Shown here: in pieces, positions 29,360-39,484 of the stretch
How the letters are laid out: each line of letters begins with the position of its first letter
Position numbering within the stretch: position 1 is the stretch's first letter
Assembly: GCA_927441425.1 (NCBI GenBank)
Contig: CAKMKG010000034.1
Coordinates: forward strand, 1 to 64,000
Direction: 5' to 3'
DNA from: an uncultured Bacillota bacterium
Lineage (GTDB): Bacteria; Bacillota; Clostridia; Peptostreptococcales; Anaerovoracaceae
DNA: 64,000 nucleotides
Position numbers and translations under genes: made by a program
Notes under the pieces: model-generated
What the model saw: the letters and a program-made list of their open reading frames with translations, nothing else
Told to the model about the DNA's origin: nothing
Database searches by the model: none

Positions 29360-30570
29360 GCTATGAACTGAAAATCGCATTACGCTTTCTGAAAAGCGGA
29401 AAGACACAAACACTCTTTATTCTTATGGGTATTGCCGTAGGAGTTGCTGTTCAGATTTTTTTGGGATCATTGATCACAAGCCTTCAGGAAAGTCTTGTGG
29501 ATCGGACCATCGGTAATAGTTCCCAAATCACAATAAAAGCGGAAGATGATGAGATCAGCAGGGCTTTGACCGAGAACAATCAGGAAGAGGAAACTTTGCT
29601 AAGAGGAAACTTTTCAGTGATTGAAAAAAGCTTGAACAACTGGTCCTTGATCGTGGGTCAGTTGCAGGGAGATGAAAGGATAACAGCCATATCTCCTGCC
29701 ATCCAAGGAACTGCATTGATCCGCAGCGCCGGAAAAAATCAGTCCATTCAGGTAAAAGGAATTGAACTGGAAAATGCAGATAAAATTTATGATATCTCGC
29801 AAAGATTGACGGGTGGAGAACCCCTTGTTGAAGGAAACAGTATTCTGATCGGGAGCAAGCTTTCTGAGAATCTGGGAATCGGCACAGGCGGCGTTGTCAG
29901 CCTCTTAACGCCGAAAGGTGAGACGGTCCGATTTATTGTGGGGGGTGTTTTCGATCTGCAAAACGAAAGCGTCAACGAGTCTTTGGTGTTCATGGATTTA
30001 AAAAGGGCGCAAAAACTGTTTCAACTAGGAAGCGGAATTACAGCGATAGAGATCCAGATTAGCGATCCTTTTCAAGCCGATGTTGTCGCTGAGGAATGGA
30101 AAAGCCAGCTAAGCGAAGTCAAAATCGATCAATGGAAGGCGCAGAATGAGCAATTGTTAAGTGCTTTGGCGAGCCAGAGCAGTTCCTCCTATACGATTCA
30201 ATTTTTTGTGATATTAGCGGTAACCCTTGGTATTTCAAGTGTACTAGCTGTTTCTGTCGTACAGAAGTCAAAGGAAATCGGCATTTTGAAGGCAATGGGG
30301 TCCACGAAGACCAGCGCCAGCCGCATCTTTCTGCTGCAGGGTCTGATCCTGGGAATTCTGGGCTCTATTGTGGGAAGCGGTCTGGGAATTCTGCTACTTT
30401 CCGTATATCAGTTCTTTAATCAGGGAAGCGGCAGCCTAGTTATAAATTATACGTGGAGTGGTATTCTAATCATAGGGATGATCGCTACAGCAGCGGCCAC
30501 TTTTGCATCTCTGATCCCTGCACGAAGGTCCGCAAATCTCAATCCTATGGAGGCGATCAAAAATGGATAA
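29356..30570 (+). CDS. FtsX/MacB/DevC-like ABC transporter permease
   Basis: 4-TM FtsX topology; VVQKSKEIGILKAMGSTKTSASRIFLLQG. Confidence 0.9.
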   Translation: MSYELKIALRFLKSGKTQTLFILMGIAVGVAVQIFLGSLITSLQESLVDRTIGNSSQITIKAEDDEISRALTENNQEEETLLRGNFSVIEKSLNNWSLIVGQLQGDERITAISPAIQGTALIRSAGKNQSIQVKGIELENADKIYDISQRLTGGEPLVEGNSILIGSKLSENLGIGTGGVVSLLTPKGETVRFIVGGVFDLQNESVNESLVFMDLKRAQKLFQLGSGITAIEIQISDPFQADVVAEEWKSQLSEVKIDQWKAQNEQLLSALASQSSSSYTIQFFVILAVTLGISSVLAVSVVQKSKEIGILKAMGSTKTSASRIFLLQGLILGILGSIVGSGLGILLLSVYQFFNQGSGSLVINYTWSGILIIGMIATAAATFASLIPARRSANLNPMEAIKNG

Positions 30571-31381
30571 GGTCTTGATTCATGGAGAAAATTTAGTAAA
30601 GGAATACGGTACGGCCATCAAGACACGAGCCCTAGATGGAGTAGATCTTCAACTCAATGAAGGAGAATTTGCAAGCATCATCGGTGCTTCCGGATGTGGA
30701 AAAAGTACGTTGCTAAACCTTTTAGGCGCATTGGATCGACCGACGGCAGGAAAACTATATTTTAAAGATAAAGAGTTTTCTAGTATGAACGAGTTCGAGC
30801 TAGCCCAATTTCGGAATCGGAGGATTGGCTTTATTTTTCAGTTCCATCATTTGCTGCCTGAGTTCACAGCGCTTGAAAATGTTTTGATCCCGAGCTGGAT
30901 TGAAAGTGGAGTTGTGAATCAAAAAAAACAAGAAAGAGCCATCGAATTACTTGAAACGGTTGGGCTAAAGGATAAGATAAGAAATCCCTCCAATAATCTG
31001 TCCGGAGGTCAGCAGCAGCGGGTTTCCATTGCACGGGCCTTGATCAACGATCCGGACTTGGTTTTGGCGGATGAACCGACGGGAAATCTGGATTCCGAGT
31101 CAACGGAGCAGGTCTATGATTTGTTGAGGAAAATCAATCGAGATCTGGGAATGGCCTTCCTCATCGTTACTCATGACCGTCACATCGCAGAAAAGTCTGA
31201 TCGCATCATTGAAATGAAGGATGGGAAGATTATCAGCGACTATCTGACTAGGAGCGAAACACCGGAAGCCATTTGGAAGAATATCGCCCCGATCAATTGT
31301 AAATATCGAATCCAATTTGGTGATGGAGAACAGGATGAACATAGGGTATGCATGCCTGACACTGGGTATTCGGGAAGCTGA
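30563..31381 (+). CDS. LolD/MacB/DevA-like ABC transporter ATP-binding protein
   Basis: GASGCGKSTLLNLLGALDRP; LSGGQQQRVSIARALINDPDLVLADEPTGNLD; C-terminus overlaps the uvsE start. Confidence 0.93.
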   Translation: MDKVLIHGENLVKEYGTAIKTRALDGVDLQLNEGEFASIIGASGCGKSTLLNLLGALDRPTAGKLYFKDKEFSSMNEFELAQFRNRRIGFIFQFHHLLPEFTALENVLIPSWIESGVVNQKKQERAIELLETVGLKDKIRNPSNNLSGGQQQRVSIARALINDPDLVLADEPTGNLDSESTEQVYDLLRKINRDLGMAFLIVTHDRHIAEKSDRIIEMKDGKIISDYLTRSETPEAIWKNIAPINCKYRIQFGDGEQDEHRVCMPDTGYSGS

Positions 31382-32621
31382 TTTTAGGAGCTGTATGAAG
31401 AAAAATGCAAACGATGAAAAACTCATAGAGCTCATTGCGTATAATTTGAATTCTCTGGAAAATATCATAGAATATAATATCAGGAATCAGATCATACTGT
31501 TTCGCATCAGCTCTGATTTGATTCCTTTTGGTTCGAGCCCGGTAAACAGACTTCCGTGGTGGGATCTTTTCGAGGATCAGTTTATTCGCATCGGAAAGAA
31601 ATTGAAGACGGGTGGCATAAGAGTTTCTATGCATCCGGGACAGTATACGGTATTAAATTCGCCGGATGAATTTGTCGTTGCAAAAGCCATAGATGATTTG
31701 GTTTACCATGGAAGGGTTCTGGATTCCCTCTGCACAAATACAGAAAACAAGATCATATTGCATATCGGCGGAGTCTACGGTGATAAAGAGCAGGCAATAC
31801 GACGGTTTGAAGTAAATTATAGGAAGCTCGATCTTTCCATAAAGCGACGGCTCGTGATCGAAAACGATGACAAGTCCTATACCACCTCAGATGCACTTCG
31901 AATCGGCACAAAGCTTGGGATTCCGGTGGTGTTCGATCATCTGCATCACTGGGTAAATCCCTGCGAAGGGGTACGGGCCAACACTTCAAGTGGGAAACTC
32001 GTAACGGACGACGGATACTGGATCGAGGAAAGTGGAAAAACGTGGAGAAATGAGGATGGCCGCCAAAAAATCCACTATTCACAGCAGGATACCGGGAAAC
32101 GGCCGGGTTCCCATTCCAGTACGATCTATACTGATGAATTTCTTTCGTTTTTTCAGAAGGTGAAGACAAAGGATATTGATATTATGCTGGAGGTGAAGGA
32201 CAAGAACTTGTCGGCTGTCAAATGCAGAAACCTGATTTCCACCCAAAAAGAGATCAAAGATTTGGAACTGGAATGGAGCAGGTATAAATATGCCGTTTTG
32301 GAGCATTCGCCAAGTCGATATAAAGAGATTAGAACGCTGCTTCGCCAGAAGTCAGGTTATCCTGCCACTGAATTTTATCAGATTTTAGAGGAATCGATGA
32401 AGCAGGAACCGAATACCGGAAATTCTATCAACGCTGGGCAGCATGTCTGGGGGTACTTCCGGGATATCGCCACGGAACAGGAAAAAATAAACTTTCTGAA
32501 CAGTGTAGAGGAATGCCAGCTAGGCAAATCAGATGGGAAGAAGATGAAAAGGCTGCTGTGGAAGCTGACGCAAAAATACAGAGAACCTTACCTCTTAAAT
32601 TCTTACTATTTCATGATGTAA
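31335..32621 (+). CDS. uvsE: UV damage endonuclease UvsE with C-terminal extension
   Basis: MNIGYACLTLGIREADFRS; RVSMHPGQYTVLNSP; ENDDKSYT; PVVFDHLHHWVNP. Confidence 0.93.
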   Translation: MNIGYACLTLGIREADFRSCMKKNANDEKLIELIAYNLNSLENIIEYNIRNQIILFRISSDLIPFGSSPVNRLPWWDLFEDQFIRIGKKLKTGGIRVSMHPGQYTVLNSPDEFVVAKAIDDLVYHGRVLDSLCTNTENKIILHIGGVYGDKEQAIRRFEVNYRKLDLSIKRRLVIENDDKSYTTSDALRIGTKLGIPVVFDHLHHWVNPCEGVRANTSSGKLVTDDGYWIEESGKTWRNEDGRQKIHYSQQDTGKRPGSHSSTIYTDEFLSFFQKVKTKDIDIMLEVKDKNLSAVKCRNLISTQKEIKDLELEWSRYKYAVLEHSPSRYKEIRTLLRQKSGYPATEFYQILEESMKQEPNTGNSINAGQHVWGYFRDIATEQEKINFLNSVEECQLGKSDGKKMKRLLWKLTQKYREPYLLNSYYFMM

Positions 32622-32672
32622 TAAAATAAGCGCAACGAAAAACAGAAAGTATAATTAAAAACCGAAAGATGG

Positions 32673-32701
32673 TTGACAAGATAAAATAATGTGAGTATAC
32701 T
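32673..32701 (+). promoter_or_regulatory. trp operon promoter
   Basis: TTGACA - 17 nt - TATACT. Confidence 0.85.
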
Positions 32702-32759
32702 AAACGAAATTAATAACGAATAAACCGTTGATGTGGAGATAAAAACAAATCGTGCCTTT

Positions 32760-33007
32760 ACAGAGAGCCGGGGTAGCTGAGATCCGGTAAGACGCAGATT
32801 GTTAAATGGACCACGGAGGGCGCAGTCAAAGGAATTTCTGATTCCGAGTATTCTGCGACGCGATGGCATGCGTCAGTTGCCGGGGATATGTTGGTATCCT
32901 GTTAAGCGTGTGGATTCATTTATTTCTCCACAAAGCAAGGTGGCACCGCGGGTTTATGAAATTGAACTCGTCCTTGACAGTATTTCTGTTGAGGACGGGT
33001 TTTTTGT
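32760..33007 (+). promoter_or_regulatory. T-box leader (Trp) with intrinsic terminator
   Basis: Stem I motif AGAGAGCCGGGGTAGCTGAGATCCGG; UGG specifier candidate 32807-32809; AAGGTGGCACCGCGG at 32937-32951; terminator CTCGTCCTTGACAG/CTGTTGAGGACGGG+T-tract. Confidence 0.93.
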
Positions 33008-33055
33008 TTATTCAAAAGTGCCTTGACAGACAGTTGATAACAGGAGGGAGAAAGT

Positions 33056-34525
33056 ATGTTGAGACCAAGTTTAGAAGAAGCGGTAAAATATCTGGATGCT
33101 TACAAGGTGATACCTTTAAGATGTGAAATCTATTCCGATGTGAAGACACCAATTGAGGTGTTAAAAACTTTAAAGAGCATGAGCCAGCATTGTTATATGC
33201 TGGAGAGCCTTGAAAACCCCGAGCAGTGGGGCAGATACACTTTTTTGGGCTATAATCCCAAGCTGGAGCTGACCTGCACGGATGGACATTTACAGATCAG
33301 CGCCGGAACTGAATCTCATTTTGAGACGGTAACACCTGGTCAGTATATCAAACAGATCATAGAAGAAAATAAAAGCCCGAGGTTGGATTATCTTCCGCCC
33401 TTTACCGGTGGATTGGTGGGGTACTTTTCCTATGATTACATCAAATACAGCGAGCCTACATTAAAATTGGATGCTGAAGATCAAGAAGGTTTTCAGGATG
33501 TGGATCTGATGCTCTTTGACAAGGTTATCGCCTTTGACAATCTGAAGCAAAAAATCATTCTGATTGTGAATATCAGTACAGATCAACTGGAAACCAACTA
33601 CAACAATGGGATTCTGGAGCTGGAAGAAATGACAAGACTGATCTGCGAGAGTGTTGGAGCGAACGACTTCTCCGCAGAAATAAAATCAGAATTCAGATCG
33701 TTGTTCAGTAAAGAAGAATACTGCAACATGGTAAGCAGAGCAAAGGATTATATCAGGGAAGGAGACATCTTCCAAGTTGTGCTCTCCAATCGTTTTGAAG
33801 CTGACTTTGAAGGCAGCTTGCTGAATACCTATCGGATATTGCGAACGACAAACCCTTCCCCTTACATGTTTTACTTTTCCGGAGATGATATTGAGATCGC
33901 CGGAGCATCCCCTGAGACTCTGGTAAAGCTTCAGGATGGCGTACTTTATACATTTCCATTGGCTGGTACGAGAGGGAGAGGCAAAACCGAAGAGGAAGAT
34001 CTCAAACTTGAAAAGGAGCTCCTTTCTGATCCGAAGGAACTTGCAGAGCATAATATGCTGGTTGATCTGGGCAGAAACGATATCGGTAAAATCAGCAGAT
34101 TTGGGACTGTTGAGGTAGAAAAATATTTAACCATTGAACGATTTTCCCATGTCATGCACATTGGGTCCACAGTAAAGGGCTTGATTCGGGATGACAGGGA
34201 TGCATTAAGTGCAATTGACGCAATATTGCCGGCGGGAACATTGTCGGGAGCGCCAAAACTCAGGGCATGTGAGATCATCAATGAACTGGAGAACAATAAA
34301 CGCGGTATATACGGCGGTGCCATCGGTTATTTGGATTTTACTGGCAATTTGGATACCTGTATTGGGATACGCATTGCTTACAAGAAAAACGGTAAGGTGT
34401 TTATCCGCTCCGGCGCTGGTATTGTGGCTGACAGCGATCCGGAAACGGAATATCAGGAATGCCAAAACAAAGCACAAGCCGTGATGAATGCGCTGAATCG
34501 ATCCAAGGAGGTGTTTGACCGATGA
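33056..34525 (+). CDS. trpE: Anthranilate synthase component I
   Basis: SPYMFYFSGDDIEIAGASPETLVKLQDGVLYTFPLAGTRGRG; operon context. Confidence 0.97.
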   Translation: MLRPSLEEAVKYLDAYKVIPLRCEIYSDVKTPIEVLKTLKSMSQHCYMLESLENPEQWGRYTFLGYNPKLELTCTDGHLQISAGTESHFETVTPGQYIKQIIEENKSPRLDYLPPFTGGLVGYFSYDYIKYSEPTLKLDAEDQEGFQDVDLMLFDKVIAFDNLKQKIILIVNISTDQLETNYNNGILELEEMTRLICESVGANDFSAEIKSEFRSLFSKEEYCNMVSRAKDYIREGDIFQVVLSNRFEADFEGSLLNTYRILRTTNPSPYMFYFSGDDIEIAGASPETLVKLQDGVLYTFPLAGTRGRGKTEEEDLKLEKELLSDPKELAEHNMLVDLGRNDIGKISRFGTVEVEKYLTIERFSHVMHIGSTVKGLIRDDRDALSAIDAILPAGTLSGAPKLRACEIINELENNKRGIYGGAIGYLDFTGNLDTCIGIRIAYKKNGKVFIRSGAGIVADSDPETEYQECQNKAQAVMNALNRSKEVFDR

Positions 34526-35097
34526 TACTGTTAATCGATAACTATGACAGCTTTTCCTATAACCTCTATCAATTGATTGGATCCATCAATCCGGATATCC
34601 GCGTGATAAGGAATGATGAAAAGACAATTAAGGAAATTGCAGCACTGGGGCCGGATGTGATCATACTATCCCCGGGACCCGGGAAACCATGTGATGCAGG
34701 TATCTGTACCGAAGCTGTAAAATATTTCACCGGAAAAATTCCGATTTTGGGAGTCTGTCTGGGGCATCAGGGCATCTGTGAAGCGTTTGGTGCAACGGTA
34801 TCCTATGCAAAGACACTGATGCATGGGAAACAGTCAAAATTAGAAATTAATAATCATATCCCAATTTTCCGGGGATTGCCGGATGAAATCGACGGAGCAC
34901 GTTATCATTCTCTGGCAGCCTTGGAAGCTACATTACCGTCAGAATTGATCATCATCGCAAGAGCCGATGATGGTGAGGTCATGGCGGTAAAGCATCGGGA
35001 CTATGATGTATACGGACTTCAGTTCCATCCGGAATCCATATTGACCCCTGAAGGGAGAACAATTTTAGAAAACTTTTTAGGAGGTAAAACATCATGA
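34522..35097 (+). CDS. trpG: Anthranilate synthase component II (glutamine amidotransferase)
   Basis: LIDNYDSFSYNLYQL; GVCLGHQGICEAFG; LQFHPESILT. Confidence 0.97.
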   Translation: MILLIDNYDSFSYNLYQLIGSINPDIRVIRNDEKTIKEIAALGPDVIILSPGPGKPCDAGICTEAVKYFTGKIPILGVCLGHQGICEAFGATVSYAKTLMHGKQSKLEINNHIPIFRGLPDEIDGARYHSLAALEATLPSELIIIARADDGEVMAVKHRDYDVYGLQFHPESILTPEGRTILENFLGGKTS

Positions 35098-36113
35098 TAC
35101 AAGAAGCAATCTATAAAGCGATATCCAGAGAGGACTTAGAATATGACACCGCCAGAATGGCGATGGAAGAAATCATGGATGGAACAGCGACCCAGGCTCA
35201 AATTGCAGCATTTCTCACTGCACTGAGGATGAAAGGGGAAAGTATCAGTGAAATTACTGCCTGTGCTTCCGTGATGAGAGAGAAAGCAATTCATATTCAA
35301 GCATCGGCTGAAGTTATGGATATCGTTGGTACAGGGGGAGATGTATCCGGCACCTTCAATATTTCCACGACGACGGCATTTGTTGTGGCAGCGGGAGGTG
35401 TACCCGTGGCAAAGCACGGCAACCGCAGTGTATCCAGCAAAAGCGGCGCTGCTGATGTGCTCGAAAAGTTAGGGATCAACATACTGCTGCCTTCTGAAAA
35501 GAGCCGAAGGATTCTGGAACGAATCGATCTTTGCTTTATGTTTGCTCAGATTTATCACAATTCCATGAAGCATGCCGCACCGGTGAGAAAGGAACTCGGT
35601 GTGCGAACGATTTTCAATATTTTAGGACCCTTGTCCAATCCGGCAGGAGCTAGCATGCAGCTTATGGGCGTTTTTGATGAAACACTGACGGAACCGTTGG
35701 CGCAGGTATTGGCAAATCTTGGTGTCAAGCGCGGGATGGTGATTCACGGCTGCGATGGTATGGATGAAGCAACCTTAACAACTCAGACAAAAGTTGTCGA
35801 AATAAAAGACGGAACGTTGGAAAGCTATTATATCGCGCCGGAGGATTTCGGCTTTGAGAGATGTTCAAAGGAAGCGCTACAGGGCGGTGATGCAGAGGAA
35901 AACGCAGGTATTACAAGAGATATATTGAATGGGATTGAAAAGGGAGCCAAAAGAGATGTGGTTGTGCTCAATTCTGCGCTGGCGCTGTATTTGGCCGGAA
36001 AAGCGGAGTCTATTCAAGCCTGTATTCCTATGGCTCAGATGCTGATCGATAACGGATTAGCAAGCAACAAATTGGAACAATTCGTGAAATTATCCAATGA
36101 GGTACTGTCATGA
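35094..36113 (+). CDS. trpD: Anthranilate phosphoribosyltransferase
   Basis: DIVGTGGDVSGTFNISTTTAFVVAAGGVPVAKHGNRSVSSKSGAADVLE. Confidence 0.97.
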   Translation: MIQEAIYKAISREDLEYDTARMAMEEIMDGTATQAQIAAFLTALRMKGESISEITACASVMREKAIHIQASAEVMDIVGTGGDVSGTFNISTTTAFVVAAGGVPVAKHGNRSVSSKSGAADVLEKLGINILLPSEKSRRILERIDLCFMFAQIYHNSMKHAAPVRKELGVRTIFNILGPLSNPAGASMQLMGVFDETLTEPLAQVLANLGVKRGMVIHGCDGMDEATLTTQTKVVEIKDGTLESYYIAPEDFGFERCSKEALQGGDAEENAGITRDILNGIEKGAKRDVVVLNSALALYLAGKAESIQACIPMAQMLIDNGLASNKLEQFVKLSNEVLS

Positions 36114-36907
36114 CCGACATATTGCATGCAATCGCTGCCCGTTCCCTTGAAAGGGTAGAAAGCAAGAAAATACAAAAATCCCTGATGGAAATTTCAAAGG
36201 AGGCCGTGAGCCTTTGCACTGAAAATCCAGAATTCCCATTTGAAAAGGCATTAAGATCAAAGGGTATGGCATTTATCTGTGAAGTAAAGAAAGCATCTCC
36301 CTCAAAAGGAATTCTGGATGATCATTTTCCCTATCTTGAAATCGCAAGAGAATATGAGGATGCAGGAGCCGCTGCAATCTCCGTACTGACAGAACCGGAT
36401 TGGTTTCTTGGCAGGGATTATTATTTGAAGGAAATCAGGGAAACAGTTGATATTCCGCTCCTGAGAAAGGATTTTACTGTAGACAGCTATCAAATCTACG
36501 AATCGAAGCTGCTTGGAGCCGATGCGATCCTGCTGATCTGTGCCTTGCTGGATGTGGTGAAGCTGAAAGAGTTTATCAAAATGGCCAATGGACTTGGCCT
36601 TTCCGCTTTGGTAGAGGCCCATACCGAGGAGGAGATAAATGTTGCACTGGATGCCGGTGCGAGAATCATCGGAGTGAATAACCGTGATTTGAAAACCTTT
36701 GAAGTGGATATCACGACGAGTATAAGACTACGGAAGCTTGTGCCGGAGACCATTCTCTTTATTTCCGAAAGCGGGATCCGGACTCCTGAGGATATTGGAA
36801 ATCTTGAAGATCATGCTGTTGACGGAGTTCTTATCGGCGAAATACTCATGAAAAGCAAGGATAAAAAGAAAAAACTTACGGAATTGAAAGGGGCGCAGTC
36901 GTTGTGA
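36110..36907 (+). CDS. trpC: Indole-3-glycerol phosphate synthase
   Basis: CEVKKASPSKGIL; IGVNNRDLKTFEVD; ISESGIRTPEDI. Confidence 0.97.
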   Translation: MTDILHAIAARSLERVESKKIQKSLMEISKEAVSLCTENPEFPFEKALRSKGMAFICEVKKASPSKGILDDHFPYLEIAREYEDAGAAAISVLTEPDWFLGRDYYLKEIRETVDIPLLRKDFTVDSYQIYESKLLGADAILLICALLDVVKLKEFIKMANGLGLSALVEAHTEEEINVALDAGARIIGVNNRDLKTFEVDITTSIRLRKLVPETILFISESGIRTPEDIGNLEDHAVDGVLIGEILMKSKDKKKKLTELKGAQSL

Positions 36908-37500
36908 AAATTAAGATATGCGGACTGTTTCGACAACAAGACATTGAATATGTGAATGTAGCGCTTCCAGACTATATCGGATTTGTTTTTGCAAAGAGCA
37001 AGCGTCAAGTAACTGCCGAACAGGCAGCGCAACTGAGAAAAAATCTGAAGACAGGTATTCAGACAGTTGGAGTCTTTGTAAACGCACCGATTGATTATGC
37101 AGCAGGCCTGTTGAAAAGCGGAGTGATCGATCTCGTACAGCTTCACGGCAGCGAAGATGAAGCATACATGGAACGTTTGAGATCCAATACCGGATGTCAA
37201 ATTATAAAAGCGATTCGGGTTGATACCATAGCGGATATTGCTACTGCCCAAAAAAGCTCTGCTGACTATTTGCTCCTGGATCACGGTTCAGGTGGAACCG
37301 GAGAAACGTTCAATTGGGAACTGGTTCGGGGCTGTAAAAAACCTTTATTTTTAGCAGGAGGTATTCATGCCGGAAATATCAATCAGGCAATGGAGACAGG
37401 AAATCCATTTGCCATCGATTTGAGCAGCGGCGTGGAGACAGACGGTATGAAGGATAAGACTAAAATAATTGAAATTGTAAGGAGCGTACGAAATGGCTAA
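36904..37500 (+). CDS. trpF: Phosphoribosylanthranilate isomerase
   Basis: [54 protein letters not shown]. Confidence 0.96.
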   Translation: MKIKICGLFRQQDIEYVNVALPDYIGFVFAKSKRQVTAEQAAQLRKNLKTGIQTVGVFVNAPIDYAAGLLKSGVIDLVQLHGSEDEAYMERLRSNTGCQIIKAIRVDTIADIATAQKSSADYLLLDHGSGGTGETFNWELVRGCKKPLFLAGGIHAGNINQAMETGNPFAIDLSSGVETDGMKDKTKIIEIVRSVRNG

Positions 37501-38677
37501 AGGAAGATATGGGATTCATGGTGGACAATACGTCCCCGAAACGCTGATGAATGAATTGATCCATCTGGAAACGTGCTACGAACATTACAAAAATGATGCA
37601 GACTTTCATCATGCGTTACAAAAGCTATTAAACGAATATGCCGGAAGACCATCCCTGTTATATTTTGCAGAAAAGATGACAAAGGAGCTGGGAGGCGCAA
37701 AAATTTATCTGAAGAGGGAGGATTTAAACCATACCGGTTCCCACAAAATCAATAATGTGTTAGGACAGGCACTTCTAGCAAAGAGGATGGGGAAAACAAG
37801 ACTGATTGCTGAGACCGGTGCAGGCCAGCATGGAGTCGCAACCGCTACAGCCGCCGCATTGCTGGGAATGGAATGTGAAATCTTTATGGGAAAAGAGGAT
37901 ACGGAGCGGCAAGCACTAAACGTCTATCGAATGGAGCTGCTCGGAGCGGCTGTGCACCCGGTAACAAGCGGAACGATGACATTGAAGGATGCAGTCAATG
38001 AAGCAATGAGGGAATGGACGACCAGAGTCCAGGATACCCATTATGTTTTTGGCTCTGTTATGGGACCCCATCCATTTCCCATGATGGTTCGTGATTTTCA
38101 AAGTGTGATCAGCAGGGAAGCAAGAGCACAGATCCTAGATGTGGAATTAAAGCTGCCCGATGCGGTAGTTGCCTGTGTCGGCGGAGGGAGCAATGCAATG
38201 GGTATGTTTTATCACTTCCTAGAAGACACGCAGGTAAAGCTCATTGGATGTGAAGCGGCAGGACGGGGGACTGAAACGGATCAGCATGCTGCAACCATTG
38301 CAAAAGGAAGCCTCGGAATTTTCCACGGAATGAAATCCTATTTCTGCCAGGACGAATACGGGCAGATCGCACCGGTCTATTCTATCTCAGCAGGCCTTGA
38401 CTATCCGGGAATCGGCCCGGAACATGCTTATCTGCATGATATTGAAAGAGCGCAGTATATTCCGGTTACAGACGCAGAGGCAGTGGACGCATTTGAATAT
38501 CTGGCCAGAACCGAGGGGATCATTTGTGCCATAGAAAGTGCACATGCGATAGCCCATGTGATAAAGCTGGCTCCGAAAATGGCCAAAAATCAAATCATTT
38601 TGATATGCCTCTCCGGCAGAGGAGATAAGGATGTAGCAGCGATTGCAAGGTATAAGGGGGTAAACTTACATGAGTAA
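37493..38677 (+). CDS. trpB: Tryptophan synthase beta chain
   Basis: [59 protein letters not shown]. Confidence 0.98.
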   Translation: MAKGRYGIHGGQYVPETLMNELIHLETCYEHYKNDADFHHALQKLLNEYAGRPSLLYFAEKMTKELGGAKIYLKREDLNHTGSHKINNVLGQALLAKRMGKTRLIAETGAGQHGVATATAAALLGMECEIFMGKEDTERQALNVYRMELLGAAVHPVTSGTMTLKDAVNEAMREWTTRVQDTHYVFGSVMGPHPFPMMVRDFQSVISREARAQILDVELKLPDAVVACVGGGSNAMGMFYHFLEDTQVKLIGCEAAGRGTETDQHAATIAKGSLGIFHGMKSYFCQDEYGQIAPVYSISAGLDYPGIGPEHAYLHDIERAQYIPVTDAEAVDAFEYLARTEGIICAIESAHAIAHVIKLAPKMAKNQIILICLSGRGDKDVAAIARYKGVNLHE

Positions 38678-39446
38678 GATCGAAAAAGCATTTCAGAACG
38701 GGAAAGCCTTTGTAGCTTTTCTGACGGGAGGAGACCCTTCCATAGCCAAGAGTGAAGAATTCATCCTCCAAATGGTGGACGCAGGTGCCGACCTTATTGA
38801 AATAGGGATTCCATTCTCCGACCCCGTGGCGGAGGGACCTGTGATTCAGCAGGCAAATATGAGAGCCTTATCTGCCGGGGTCACAACGGATTCAATTTTT
38901 GAATTGGTAGAATCTGTGAGAAAAAAAACGGAGGTGCCGTTGGTTTTCCTCACTTACCTCAATCCGGTCTTTAACTACGGCTATGATCGTTTTTTTAACA
39001 GATGCCACGCATTGGGTGTCGATGGAATGATTATTCCCGACCTGCCTTTTGAAGAGAAAGATGAACTGGCCGAGGTTGCAGATCATTATCGTGTTGATTT
39101 GATTTCCCTCATCGCTCCGACTTCGGCGCAGCGAATCAAGCAGATCGCAAAGGTGGCAAAAGGATTCCTTTATGTGGTTTCTTCCATGGGAGTTACTGGC
39201 ATGCGAAGTGAGTTCAAAGTAGATCTGAAAAACATCATAGCAACTGCAAAAGAGAGCAGTAATCTTCCTGTTGCCGTCGGATTTGGGATTAATACGCCGG
39301 AGCAGGCAAAAGAAATCGCAAGCATCGCTGACGGTGTGATCGTTGGAAGTGCAATCGTAAAGCTGATTGAAAAACATGGCGATGCCGCCGGCATTTATAT
39401 CTTTGAATATGTGAAGAATATGAAGGAAGCTATGACGGGTGATTGA
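38670..39446 (+). CDS. trpA: Tryptophan synthase alpha chain
   Basis: [49 protein letters not shown]. Confidence 0.98.
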   Translation: MSKIEKAFQNGKAFVAFLTGGDPSIAKSEEFILQMVDAGADLIEIGIPFSDPVAEGPVIQQANMRALSAGVTTDSIFELVESVRKKTEVPLVFLTYLNPVFNYGYDRFFNRCHALGVDGMIIPDLPFEEKDELAEVADHYRVDLISLIAPTSAQRIKQIAKVAKGFLYVVSSMGVTGMRSEFKVDLKNIIATAKESSNLPVAVGFGINTPEQAKEIASIADGVIVGSAIVKLIEKHGDAAGIYIFEYVKNMKEAMTGD

Positions 39447-39484
39447 ATGATGGGAGTAACAAAACAATGATAACAATGTGTTTC

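Noticed and set aside
32799-33126. Two plus-strand ORFs (32799-33026, 32863-33126) before trpE
   Set aside because: They run through the T-box leader and terminator; the RNA structure explains the sequence.
25669-39484. Idea that inversion at the 18-bp repeats restores the truncated Cys-rich gene
   Set aside because: The repeat itself carries in-frame TGA and TAA stops upstream of the fragment, so inversion would not fuse a new N-terminus through it.
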